Assembly (NCBI GenBank): GCA_014529385.2
Contig: CM043965.1
Location: 16,058,912-16,118,911 of the forward strand
Reading direction: 5' to 3'
Source: Adiantum capillus-veneris
Taxonomy: Eukaryota > Streptophyta > Polypodiopsida > Polypodiales > Pteridaceae
DNA: 60,000 nucleotides
Below, piece after piece: positions 46,943 to 56,840 of the stretch. Each line of letters begins with the position of its first letter. The stretch's first letter is position 1. The notes under the pieces were generated by a model. The model saw only the letters and a list, made by a program, of their open reading frames with translations. It had not been told where the DNA came from and ran no database searches. A program made the position numbers and the translations under genes.

Positions 46943-49818
46943 ATGCCTCTTGACGACGTGACCAATGTCCCAGCAAGCTGTTCACGCGATAGGTCTTCAG
47001 GGCTTTTCCTACACCTACCTCAAGAGTATGTTCCGACAAAGAAAACATGCTTGGGTACATTACCTTCAGCCAACAAATGCCGCGCTCAAGGGGATAAGAA
47101 TGTGGATCTCTGGATAGACGGATGCTTGTATCCAAAGGATCCTTCTCTCAATGTTCATCCGTCTTTTACAAACATTCCATCTCTGTTTCAGTACGTTGGA
47201 AATGGAGAGCAAGGTTTGTTGGGCTACTGCAAGAAACTCAACAAACACGAGATTGCACGGTCCGAGATCTACTTGCGTCATTGGCAGTCGCTCAATGGGA
47301 GTTTCCACAATCTTCAAGATCAGATGCAAACAACTACTAGTGCGCTTGAGGAGGCAAAGAGCACCATCACAACCAAGCAAAATGTAATTAAAAAGCTTGA
47401 GGATACTCTTTCACACATGAAGAGTACTGCCATGGGAGGTAGGGTGAGGAAACGAGAGTTGTCCGAAATTCAGACTCTTGCACCACGTGGAGGTGCAAGA
47501 AAACGAAGGGCGACAGCTATGAGGTAACATGTTATGTCCCTCATGTTGTTTAAGTCTAATACCGCTCATCATTGTTGTTTTGGGCAATAGGAACTTCGTC
47601 CAAGAAACGTGCGGCGGCGAGAATGCGTTAGCTATGGCTTCTTTACTTCGTTCTTGTTTCAACAAAGAGGATTTTATTGGGATGCTTGATGCTCCAGAGG
47701 CAAAACACTTGAAAGACGCAATCACTAAGAGAGTTCTTAGTGATTTTTCTAATATTGTCACTGATCTAGATGTTCAGGATATTTGTGATGTTGTTGGGAT
47801 TAGTACGAAGGGCTATCAAGCAATACATCAAGTGTTAAAAGATGGATTAAGAAGTCGAGGAGTCACGGAAAACCTATTCCCACTTCCTCTCACAGAGTGG
47901 CGATTGCCAAGAAGGTGTCAAATGAAGATGTTGTTCACCGATTAGGGGACTACTTGTATATTGAAGACACGATGCCTCTTCAGCCGCTCCGTAGAAAATC
48001 ACAAGGAAGGAAGGGCCGCGGGAAGGAAAGTGGTGCTATTTCTAACAGTGTGTTGCGGACAGAAGGGTTTTTTTACACCAAATTCAACAATATCTTTGTG
48101 GACTTGATACGATTGCAGCAGTCCATGGCTGTTTTCTACAATTTGAGTGATGCAGGTTAGTTTAGAGTTGCCTACATGCTCTATGATGTGTCATAACATG
48201 CATTCTAAGGCTTTATATTGTTGGTAGTTCTTGAAGGCAAGCTTGTGTTCGTGCTGAAGTTGGATGAGTGTGTAATTGTTAAAGGGAGAAAGTTGGAGAG
48301 AATGAGCATCACACTTATGAATGAAGCCCTAGCTTATGCCAAGCAATCTTGCAGTTCGAGTGAAGCGACAAAGCCCTCTTTTAGTGTGCAATCAGAGAAG
48401 GATATATGGTGGCTTGGTGCAATTGAAGTTCCGAAAGAGACACATGAAGTCCTTGCATGGATTTTCAGTAGAATCCCATGGGTCACAGAGGTCATTAAAG
48501 CTCAAATAAACGGTGATAAGCTCATGGTTCCAGGACGTGGGGAGTTTGATGTTGAATGGCATTTAGGTAGTGATCTAAAGACCATAAAGTGCATGCTTGG
48601 ATGCAAACAAGGTGCAAATTCTTTACTTCCCTGTCCATTCTGTACGAAAGGGCACAAGACAAGTCAAGCAACTCAAGTGGAAGGTCAGGACGAAGATAAT
48701 GATGACCATATAAATAGGGAGTGGCAAACTTCGGTTCTTTCATGTGATATGCTGTAGGTGCCCAATAGGGATAGCAAAGATCCTGGGTGGAACCCCATAA
48801 TTCCATTCTCCCTCAACAATGTTCACTTTTGTACATTGCATGCGTTTATGCGAATATTTGATAGGATCCTAAAGCATCACATTGATTATGCTTTCACAAT
48901 GAAGCCCCTTGAACGGTCAAAAGACTCCTTGCAGGGGGTGGAGACACTCCTTAATGAGATTGGATGTCACCGATCAAGGGTGAACATTGTAGCAGAGACT
49001 TGTAGGGAGAAGACATATGAGGTGGCACAGAAGGTTTCCATGAATGGAGCCAAGTCACGTCGATTTTTCAAGAAGATGTCAAAGTCTCCAATGCAGGTAT
49101 CCAAGGCAAGTGTCGATCTAGCAAGTGAGAAGCGGTGGGAGTTGTGGAAAGATTTGTGTTCATGCACGATGGACAAAGATCCCAATGTGGAGGTTGCTAA
49201 CCAACGCAAGCTAGTATGGTCATCCTTTCAAAAGGTTGTGCAATTGATGAATCTTTCAAGCACCACCGTTGAGCAGCGAGAGGAGTTCAAGAAGGTGCTT
49301 TATGAATTCACAAAGGCCGCTAAGGATGGATGGTCTGAAAGCAAGATTACACACTACATGGTTTGTTTTAACAGACTTAATACATATGCAATGTTTGAAA
49401 ATGAAACTTTTCTATTGGCTTATCTCCTTTTTGGTTGTTTTAGCACATTCTCTATGCGCATGGTGCATACTTCATGGACCGCTATGGTTCGCTTGATATA
49501 TGGAGTACACAAGGCATGGAGAAGTCCCACTATCGAGCAAAAGGAGTCTACTTCAAGAATACTCGGCATGGTGGTGGTAGCTCACACTCCAACTACCTCC
49601 AAGAGATGTTTAACTGGTTTTTTAGGCACACCTTTGGGAGAACTCGTACTATTGAGAAAGCAAGAGAGTCGATGTTAGCAAAGCAGTTACGCAACGCCTC
49701 CCGTACTACAGCATCCGAGAAGTGGAAACGCTCGCGAGTGTCCATGGGCCATGAAGCTTGGCGTGCAACTAAGTATCGAAAAGGCAGCGTTTGGGCGTCA
49801 CGTCAGCCGTCCGCATGA
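46943..49818 (+). CDS. Transposase-like protein, four exons, one frameshift and one stop
   Basis: Exons 46943-47523, 47591-48155, 48228-49360 and 49444-49818, all with GT-AG borders in matching phase. The N-terminus starts MPLDDVTNV and contains a coiled coil (ALEEAKSTITTKQNVIKKLE) and basic patches (GARKRRA). The core carries WHLGSDLKTIKCMLGC, a zinc-ligand-like CPFC (48632-48643), VHFCTLHAFMRIFDRIL and, in the last exon, HGAYFMDRYGSLDIWSTQGM followed by EKSHYRAKG. From memory these three blocks resemble uncharacterised DDE-transposase-like proteins of cnidarians and other eukaryotes; this was not searched. A frame change lies near 47885-47895 and an in-frame TAG at 48755-48757, so this copy is likely non-functional. 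H3-like gene follows 141 bp later. Confidence 0.65.
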
Positions 49819-49959
49819 TCTAGGTTTAGTTGTTAAATTCAATTGGTTTATTTGAGTTTCACTCAATTGGCTGCATAGTGTGAAAGGGCCCAAATCTCAA
49901 AAAAACCTATTTAAAGGTTGAAGGCGCTCATTTTGTCATTTTCCCTACTAGGTGCTACC

Positions 49960-50823
49960 ATGGCAAGAACAAAGCAAACGGCTAGGATTGCATATCCAGA
50001 GGGGCCGGATGGCCAACGACTCAAAGGTACAACAACAGAAGCTGGAACTTCACAAGCTCAAGGTGAAGTCCACACAGAAGAAGCTGGAGCTTCAAATCAG
50101 CATGGCCAGTCCTCTACAGCAGCAAAAGAGAGAAGGAAGCATCGCCTTGTTGTCTATTCATCGGACTCCAACGATTCTGATGGCAACAGGGAGGATGAGA
50201 GCGACCAAGGCAAAGAAACAAACAGCCAAAAGCAACCGTCAGAAGGCTCCGAAGAGACGCAAACGGATGAAGATGCCCCATGGGTTGGCGTCCAAATACA
50301 AACTTATCAGGCTCACATGTCTATTGGGGGTAAGACACTTCCTAAAGGGAGTGGACCTACACCATCACATCCGCTCAATAGTGAAGAGCACGAATCAGAT
50401 GGAGAGTGGGTGGAATCAGATTATGAGGTGTTGGAAGTGCCTGTGTAGAAAAAAAAGAGAAAGAGCATTGTCTACAAGAAGAGGAAGCAAGCTGCCCCAA
50501 CTCGTGCCAAAAATGCACCTCCACATCGACCTCAGAAGGTACGAAAGCGCAGCCGTGCTTTTGCGGAGATTCGACACTATCAGAAGAGCACTGAGCTCTT
50601 GATTCGGAGGGCCCCTTTTGCAAGGCTATGCAGGGAGGTTTTGCAATTGTACAACACTCAGTTTCGGATGGGCGACGTGGCCATAGAGGCAGTCCAAGAG
50701 GCAGCAGAGCAATATTTAACTAGCATATTCGAGGATTCTAACCTCTGTGCCATCCATGCAAAGCGTGTAACCATTATGCCCAAGGATATGCAGCTTGCTC
50801 GCCGTTTGCGCCATGAGGAGTAG
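49960..50823 (+). CDS. Histone H3-like protein with long acidic insertion, one in-frame TAG
   Basis: A nucleosomal H3 relative. ATG 49960 gives MARTKQTAR, the exact H3 N-terminus, followed by Ile instead of Lys9. Codons 10-162 are novel, rich in S/E/D ([31 protein letters not shown]). Codon 163 is TAG (50446-50448). In the same frame a basic region follows ([33 protein letters not shown]) and then the H3 fold: [10 protein letters not shown] from codon 207, [37 protein letters not shown] and [10 protein letters not shown]. Loop 1 has canonical H3 length, without the extra residues usual in centromeric H3. Total 287 codons against 135 for H3. Frame continuity across the TAG suggests one ancestral protein. 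It shares strand and spacing with the transposase-like gene, so it looks like transposon cargo. Confidence 0.85.
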
Positions 50824-50868
50824 CTTGTAACTAGGCATCAAACCTTTTTGTATTTACGGAACTCCAAG

Positions 50869-50990
50869 ATTGGGAAGAATTTGAATACAAGCGTCTTTTG
50901 ATTGTATACCCCACTCTGTGCATTGTATTGGGAAGAATTTGAATATAAGCGTCTTTTGTTGTATACCCCACTGCGCATTGTATTGTTTTA
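50869..50990. repeat. Tandem duplication in the H3-like 3' region
   Basis: TTGGGAAGAATTTGAATA plus AAGCGTCTTTTG and GTATACCCCACT occurs twice in direct succession, 50 bp after the H3-like stop, probably within its 3' untranslated region. Confidence 0.85.
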
Positions 50991-51207
50991 ATTATGTACC
51001 ATGCGATGTAGCACTGGTCCAAGTTTTGTCTACCTTCTATTGTATGTATGTAGCCATTAGCTTGTTATTGTGAAAAATTGCCTACATTTAGCACCTTGGC
51101 TAAGTGGGGCATGCACTTCCATATATATCCATGCTATGTGACTCACTATTGCATGGCAAAAGCATCTACAAAGTGTTGAAAATGGCTTGGAATGCCCCCA
51201 AACTGGT

Positions 51208-51275
51208 TGCCACAAGGGCGCGCATTTGGGGCTTCCAGAGGTCTATGGATGGACACAATGCGCGCCCTTGTGGCA
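51208..51275. promoter_or_regulatory. Hairpin H1: 19-bp perfect inverted repeat
   Basis: TGCCACAAGGGCGCGCATT at 51208-51226 is exactly inverted at 51257-51275, with a 30-nt loop. GC-rich against an AT-rich background. It lies between the convergent gene blocks, 385 bp past the H3-like stop. Could be a transposase-binding site, a 3'-end or insulator element; function unknown. Confidence 0.88.
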
Positions 51276-51518
51276 GCCTTTTCTAATGCATTCCAAACAC
51301 TTTCCAATGGTTTCCATACAATTTTGACAAGCAATAAGTATGTTTTGTTTGCTTCAATGCTTGAATTAGCATAGATGCTTCTAGCAATCATCCCCCCTTA
51401 GTCCATGTCAGTCTTATACTCCAAAATGGACTAGATATTGCCACATAGTTTTCTCTTGTGGTTTGTTAATACAACTATCTGGGGCAAGATGGGCTTAAGG
51501 TTACCTGGATATGCTTGT

Positions 51519-51610
51519 CTTTCTGTTTTACAACTGGGTATTAATGTCTTGTCACTCTGTTTTGCAACTGGGTATTAATGTCGTGTCACTCTGTTTTGCA
51601 CCTGGGTATG
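51519..51610. repeat. 37-bp tandem repeat
   Basis: Nearly three units built on TCTGTTTTGCAACTGGGTAT followed by TAATGTCGTGTCAC, between the two hairpins. Confidence 0.85.
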
Positions 51611-51634
51611 CTCCTAAATGGGTCCAAAATCATC

Positions 51635-51699
51635 TGCCACAAGGGCGCGCATTTGCCCACATTTGTTGATGGAAGGCCCCAATGCGCGCCCTTGTGGCA
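51635..51699. promoter_or_regulatory. Hairpin H2: second copy of the same 19-bp inverted repeat
   Basis: 51635-51653 and 51681-51699 repeat the exact 19-bp arms of hairpin H1 with a different 27-nt loop. Arms conserved, loop diverged: a sign of selection on pairing or on a binding site, or of gene conversion between arms. Lies 3' of the minus-strand gene X. Confidence 0.88.
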
Positions 51700-51934
51700 G
51701 CCCATTTTAGGGACTTCCAAGCCCTTTAGTAGGCACATCCATAACTTTGGAAGCCTAGATATGACAAAGTATGCATTTTATTAATTTTAATGCCTACCAA
51801 ACCCTTTAGTAGTCATATCAAAAATTTTGGTGCTTCTCATACACAATGGAAGCCCAACATATAAAAAATTCAAAACCTTGCAAGAAAGAGAGTCATAGAC
51901 ACCAAAAAGTAGTTTCATTAAAGAAATCAATGCT

Positions 51935-53494
51935 TTACATGATATCCGGCTTTTGCTTTACGATCTTTCGAATTACAATTTTTTGGCGCTTGGCCTTTTG
52001 GGGTGGCTCCCTGTTAAGTAAAGTGGTTGTGATTTCTTGGGTGTCATTAACCCCTACAACTTGGTTCATGCCGACATGGGCAATAAGGCACCCGCGAAAG
52101 TTACCACCGAAAGTGGATATTGCAAAATCTTTTTTTACAAGCACTACAAGGTTGGCCGTTTGGGCAAGTGTTGTTAAACACAAGCCTTGGAGAGTGAACG
52201 GAGAGCAAAAATGTTGTAGCGACCATTGGGAGAGTAGTCGGCATGGACAAACACCATGACACCAGTGGGAAGTGTGCCGAGGTAGTGAGCAAGTGCCGCT
52301 TGAGGTCCGAACGGCGTCCTCCTCCCCCCTGACCGTTGCGCCCAGGCGTCAACCTCCAGAACATCCTGCAAAACATAGGTTTTCTGAGATATGGCACAGA
52401 ATTATGATATAACATTAACAAAATTATTTGTAACAATCAAATGTAAGTGAGCATCTATACCTCTTGTCTATGATCCTCCACATCGGCATCTGGGTGCAAG
52501 TAAAGATCCACACTTGACTTCCCCTTTGGATCAAGCAGAACAGGTGTTGCAGCAGGTGGTGGTGAATCCACTCTTGCACATTTAGCCAAACACATGGCTT
52601 GCACGGCCACAAACTCCTCCTCAGAGACCTTGGCCTGCTCGGCCGTTGCCACCTCGGCTTGTGCGATCGCCACTGTGTCCGCCAAAGTATTCCCCATGGG
52701 CAGTAGGGAGATCATTGTCATGGGAGGTGGTGGTATCAACCTCAAACTTGCCATGGGCATCGAGGATGGCGAAACACTCATCCATGCGAAGCTCAAAGGA
52801 TTTCTCTAGATCGTGCATAAACACAAACTCCTTCCCACCCACCACAATGGAGGAGAAGCGGGTAATCTCTACCTCAGGGATGGCATCCCGAGTGGTGGTT
52901 CCTTCTGGCGGTCCCGAGGATGAACCGACAGATGGAGAGGCCTCCAAGAGGCCTTGAATCCCTACAGGGTAGGTCAAGGCAAGCGTCCTCTCCTCTGTGG
53001 ATGAGTCAATGGCCGCGGGCTTGGGGTCCTTCACATCAGCCAGTACCCCGCCGATCTTCAAGTGTGGTAGCACTACGTCAGGGTCTGCTGGGCACTCGTG
53101 AAGGAGGAAGATCATTATGGCCTGAACAAAGAAAAAAGTGTTTCCGATCCTTCCCCTTACGCATTGCTCGCACATCAACAGCTTCAAGCCGCACATATTG
53201 TTTGGCGGGTTGTGCTATGGTGGCAAAGCGTGCAAGCCGCTGATGAAATGGCATGTCCCCTTGGTAGATGTGGTGGAGAAGGCCTTCAGGGACCCATTGC
53301 TCTGGCCGGTTTGGTAACTCAACAATGAATCTCCCCATGCACGTGGAAATGTACGAAGTAATGTGCTCAAGAGATTGAGAGTGGAGGATCAAGGTGGTTT
53401 CCAAATCGGGTTGGGTTGTGAAAAATGCTTGAAGCTCAGGGCGATTTGCATGCCCAACCTCAGTAAGGAATGCACCTAAAGCACTAGTATCCAT
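51935..53494 (-). pseudogene. Gene X of the candidate element, unrecognised, multi-exon, frameshifted
   Basis: Start ATG 53494 (MDTSALGAFLTEVGHANRPE). Probable exons: 53494-53195; 53121-52461 after a 73-bp intron with a weak GTGCGG donor; and 52365 to about 51935. The middle has a Ser/Pro/Glu-rich stretch and an alanine-rich segment (AIAQAEVATAEQAKVSEEEF). The last exon has FGPQAALAHYLGTLPTGVMV, a cysteine-rich CPNGQPCSACKKRFC and a basic tail (KAKRQKIVIRKIVKQK). Frame changes lie near 52720 and 52185-52140. I do not recognise a family. Adjacent to gene Y on the same strand, 246 bp apart. Confidence 0.5.
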
Positions 53495-53739
53495 GTCTTT
53501 TCTTTGCGTGATTGGGTATGCTAGGTCTCTCTGCAATGCTGGGATGAAAATGGTGAAATGAGGAGGTGGTCCCCCTTATATAGACATATTCCATCTCGAA
53601 AAAAATAAAAAATATGCATTTAAAAAATAAATTTACACCACCTTAAAACTCAAGTACAAAATCAAGTACAACACCTTAAAACTTTTCAAAATCTTTAATA
53701 AAATATCCAATATATAAACGATTAAAGTTACAAGCCAAT

Positions 53740-55064
53740 TCACTTAGACAAGATGATTTCGTATGTAGCCCAATCTTTGTAAACAAGCATAGTGGCCTCC
53801 ATCCGCCTTCCAATCTATACAACAAAAAATGGGCAATCAAAATACAAAAACCCACAAAAAATAAGAAAAGGTAGCTAAGCAAGCACAAAGCAGACCTTGC
53901 GTTGTTCCAGTTTGATACTTGCATTACCGACATCCTCGAATCCCATTATGACAAAGTGTTCCCGAAGATTGGCAAGAGTCCAATGCGGATTCACTCCAAC
54001 CACCTCCACCTCGTTATTGGGCATGCGGACACGAATTTCAAAGGATTGAACCTCTTCGGCTGTCAGCTGTAAGGGTATCCATTTGCCACGTTTGTGCATC
54101 CACCTCTCGTAGCTAAACCGTGCATACAAGGTGCACCTTGCTTTCAAATACCGAAGGCAAAGCTGTGTGGGGGACACATTGCACTTATAACGATCACCAT
54201 CATGCAAACCGTCAACATGGCCCCAATTGACACCTAGAATGGTGTCCATTGCATCTATGTCAACTTCTTTGCAAACAAACATTGTTGGTGTTTCTACAAT
54301 CGGCAGAGAGCGGAATGCATGCACAAACAAATGAATGGGACAATGCCAACTGAGACCCACCGATCTGGTTGCCTTACCAAACTTTAGGGACCCTGGGAAA
54401 TCTTGCAGCACCTTGCGCTTGAAAGAAAGCAAAGCCCAATGGTCTAGAGTTGGCCATTCTGCACTCTGCAATGAGGGTGTCTCCACGGCTTCTAACCTAC
54501 CATTGCTTCGGCTTGACTTCGGCACCACATACTTGTGAGAGTACATGAATATTCGCTGCTCGGTAATTTTTTTCGATGAGACATTAGGAAACATAAGCTC
54601 CCCAATGTGAGCATGCACAACCATGAACGTGCCTGAGAGGCACTCAAGCGGCTGCTCCTCAACTAAGCTGGATGGAAAAACATCTTTACAAATGCCCTTA
54701 GTTAAACATAATGATCGCATAAACGTAAACATGACATATGCATGGGATAGCTAAACCATGAAAACTTACAATGAGGTGCAAATTGAGTTGAAGCTCTCTT
54801 GAGGTGGATCTCAGCTGCACTCTAGACGTGTTGCATGATGGCCACCATTCCAGACTTGTTTTCTTTGAATGCCAATAGCCGGCCCTTCCAATGACGTTCC
54901 AATACGCCTCGACACCGTACGCGATGAGGTCCAGCACGTGACAGTTGCATGTAGACCCATGCACCCTTCTTGAATACTTGTGGGATCCATACCCCCTCTG
55001 AGTCTTTTGTGTTAGGCAACACAATCTCCTCTATCTCTGGTTTGGGCCGTCTATGCGTGGACAT
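53740..55064 (-). CDS. Gene Y of the candidate element, unrecognised, three exons
   Basis: Exons 55064-54770, 54696-53896 and 53814-53740, with GTAAGT and other GT-AG borders in phase. Start MSTHRRPKPEIEEIVLPNT. Exon 1 needs a one-base frame change near 54950 to pass from VWIPQVFKKGAWVYMQ to CHVLDLIAYGVEAYWN. Exon 2 is a clean 267 codons (HLFVHAFRSLPIVETPTMFV; DAMDTILGVNWGHVDGLHDG). The C-terminus (FEIRVRMPNNEVEVVGV, WTLANLREHF, then IGRRMEATMLVYKDWATYEI) has the spacing of a ubiquitin-like beta-grasp fold, a weak inference. Family otherwise unknown. First gene of the minus-strand block. Confidence 0.55.
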
Positions 55065-55395
55065 GCTTGGGAAGTTGGGCTTAGGAAGGGATTTGAAAGA
55101 GTTGAGTACTGTGGAGAGAGAATGAGGATCTGAGGGGAGGGTGAGGTGAGCTGCCTATGGTGGCTACGGTGGCTTTGACAGTGGAGATAGAGAAAGAGGG
55201 GAGGAGTGAGAGGTAGAGAGGATAGTGGAGATGTGGGCTATGGAGTGTGGGACTGTAGAGGGTTGATGGAGGTGTGAGAGAAGGGGGAGCTATGGAGAGA
55301 GAGGAAGAGAGTGGTGGAAAGCTTTTGGCTATGGCTGCCTTGATTGTAGAGAGAGAATGGGAGGAGGGAGAAGAGGGAGAGTGTGGGAGAGAAAA

Positions 55396-55438
<43 letters not shown>

Positions 55439-55440
55439 TG
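55065..55440. other. Purine-rich leader or end region of the candidate element
   Basis: GAGAG/GGAGG-rich on the plus strand, hence pyrimidine-rich for gene Y, ending with (GA)n at 55399-55434. Mirrors the CT-rich leader before the transposase-like gene. Confidence 0.5.
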
Positions 55441-55604
55441 GATTTTGGGGGGAAGTTTGACTTTTTAAAGTTAGTTTATGTTTTGAGACAAATGGGTCAA
55501 CTTTGGAACTTTTAAAAAAGTTTCAATTTTTAGGGTTTTTAAGCATGCGCGTTTTTTTTTGGGGGGTCCCTCCCTCTTTTATGACACCTCTCTCCTCCTA
55601 TTTA

Positions 55605-55627
55605 CCCCCCCCCCCCCCCCCCCCCCC
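55605..55627. repeat. Poly-C run
   Basis: Twenty-three consecutive C residues preceded by TTTA, placed as the inverted counterpart of the G-runs at 46461-46518. Confidence 0.9.
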
Positions 55628-55769
55628 AACCTACCTCCCACCTCTCTCTAAGAACCAAGCATTGAAGAGGGAGACAATTAGGTTGCACCCCTACCATTCC
55701 TCCCCCTCTAGGTGATATCCCAAGAGCCTTCTCATTGGTTCTCCCTTAAGCCTTCACTAATCAAAAAGG

Positions 55770-56790
55770 CCCAAGGAGAGTCCATATTTTTCCTAATGTC
55801 ATAGCAAAGTTTTTGCTCAACATTTTCTTCAATTTGGAAATCTCCTCAATGGACTTTCTTGCAATGAGCATGTCATCTGCATATCAAATGAGAATGACTG
55901 AAGAACCATCATTGAGTTTCTTTGTATACAAGTAATGATCCTCTTCACTCCTCCTAAAACTCTGGGACTGCATAAAAGCGTCAAACTTTTGATACCACTT
56001 CCCTGAACTCTGCTTTAAGCCATAAACAATTTCTTGAGTTTGCATACAAGCTCCTCCCTACTAAGCTTTTCAAAACCTTCAAGTTGATTTATGTAGTTAC
56101 ATCCTCTTCTAGATCCGTATGAATAAAAGTTTTCAAATTCTTTTGGACAAGTTCCATGTCCTCAATGGCTCCTAGGAAAAGCATCATGCACAATGTAGTC
56201 ATCTTGACCATGGGTGAGAATATTTCATCCAAATCAACTCCCTTATGCTGCTTGAATCCCATAGCAACCAATCTAGCATTGTACTTAGGCTTGGGATCAT
56301 TAGATGTAAACTTCTTCTTGCAAATCCATCTGCAAGGTAAGGCATGCTTGCCTTCTATCAAGTCAACCAAGTCCCATGTCTCATTGTTGATAGTCTAGTT
56401 GTACTCAAATTGCATGCTTTGCTCCTACTTGACCTTGTCATCCATTTGAAAGGCTTCTTTTTTACAAGCTAGCTTACTGCAGTCAATCAACATGACATAG
56501 TCCAACCTTGAATGTAATTTCTTAGATGGATGTGAGAATATGCATTGCTGCCAGTATTGCTTCTGCCCAAAAACCTTGAGTCAAATTTTCCATATAAAGA
56601 ATGGATGTGGCTTGCTCCTAAATTATTCAATTCATCCTTTCTACAATTCCATTTTGATTAAGTGTGTAAGGTGTGGTAGGATACCTCTTGAAACCTCTCT
56701 TGCTACAAAAATGCTCAAACTCTTTGGAGACGCGTTCTCCACCATTATCAATCCTCAAGCTGTTGACCTGAGTTCTACCGTAGCCCGAGC
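55770..56790 (-). mobile_element. Copia integrase/reverse transcriptase remnant
   Basis: On the minus strand in shifting frames: LRIDNGGERVSKEFEHFC and PYTLNQNGIVERMN (integrase, about 56770-56620), CRWICKKKF and ARLVAMGFKQHKGVDLDEIF with MVKMTTLCMMLFLGAIEDME (reverse transcriptase fingers, about 56370-56150), then a degenerate palm YADDMLIA-like segment near 55880. Stops in most blocks and no LTR. A different, older copy from the 27-33 kb element. Confidence 0.8.
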
Positions 56791-56840
56791 GACCATGAGC
56801 GAGCATACAAGAACCCGAACGAATATCTATGATGGTGTTG

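Larger units (their letters stand above)
46441..55640. mobile_element. Candidate large DNA transposon carrying a histone H3 gene
   Basis: Two gene blocks point toward each other: plus-strand transposase-like gene and H3-like gene, minus-strand genes Y and X. They share short introns (67-104 bp where defined), pyrimidine-rich leaders at both outer ends and a hairpin pair in the middle. The outer ends carry GGGGGGGGTAAA at 46491-46502 and TTTACCCCCCCC at 55601-55612, an inverted arrangement that could mark subterminal repeats. No exact terminal inverted repeat or target duplication was found, so the borders are inferred. Retroelement remnants flank the right side. Confidence 0.5.

Noticed and set aside
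48684-48757. 74-bp intron removing the TAG of the transposase-like gene
   Set aside because: The GT at 48684 leaves one base, and joining to 48758 produces a stop after two codons.
50446-50448. TAG in the H3-like gene as a 3' splice site
   Set aside because: No pyrimidine tract precedes it, and the only strong upstream donor (50330) gives the wrong phase for the histone fold.
49960-50823. Reading the H3-like gene as a centromeric H3 (CENH3)
   Set aside because: Loop 1 has the canonical H3 length and the N-terminus is the exact conventional H3 start, both unlike CENH3. The insertion and transposon context fit cargo better.
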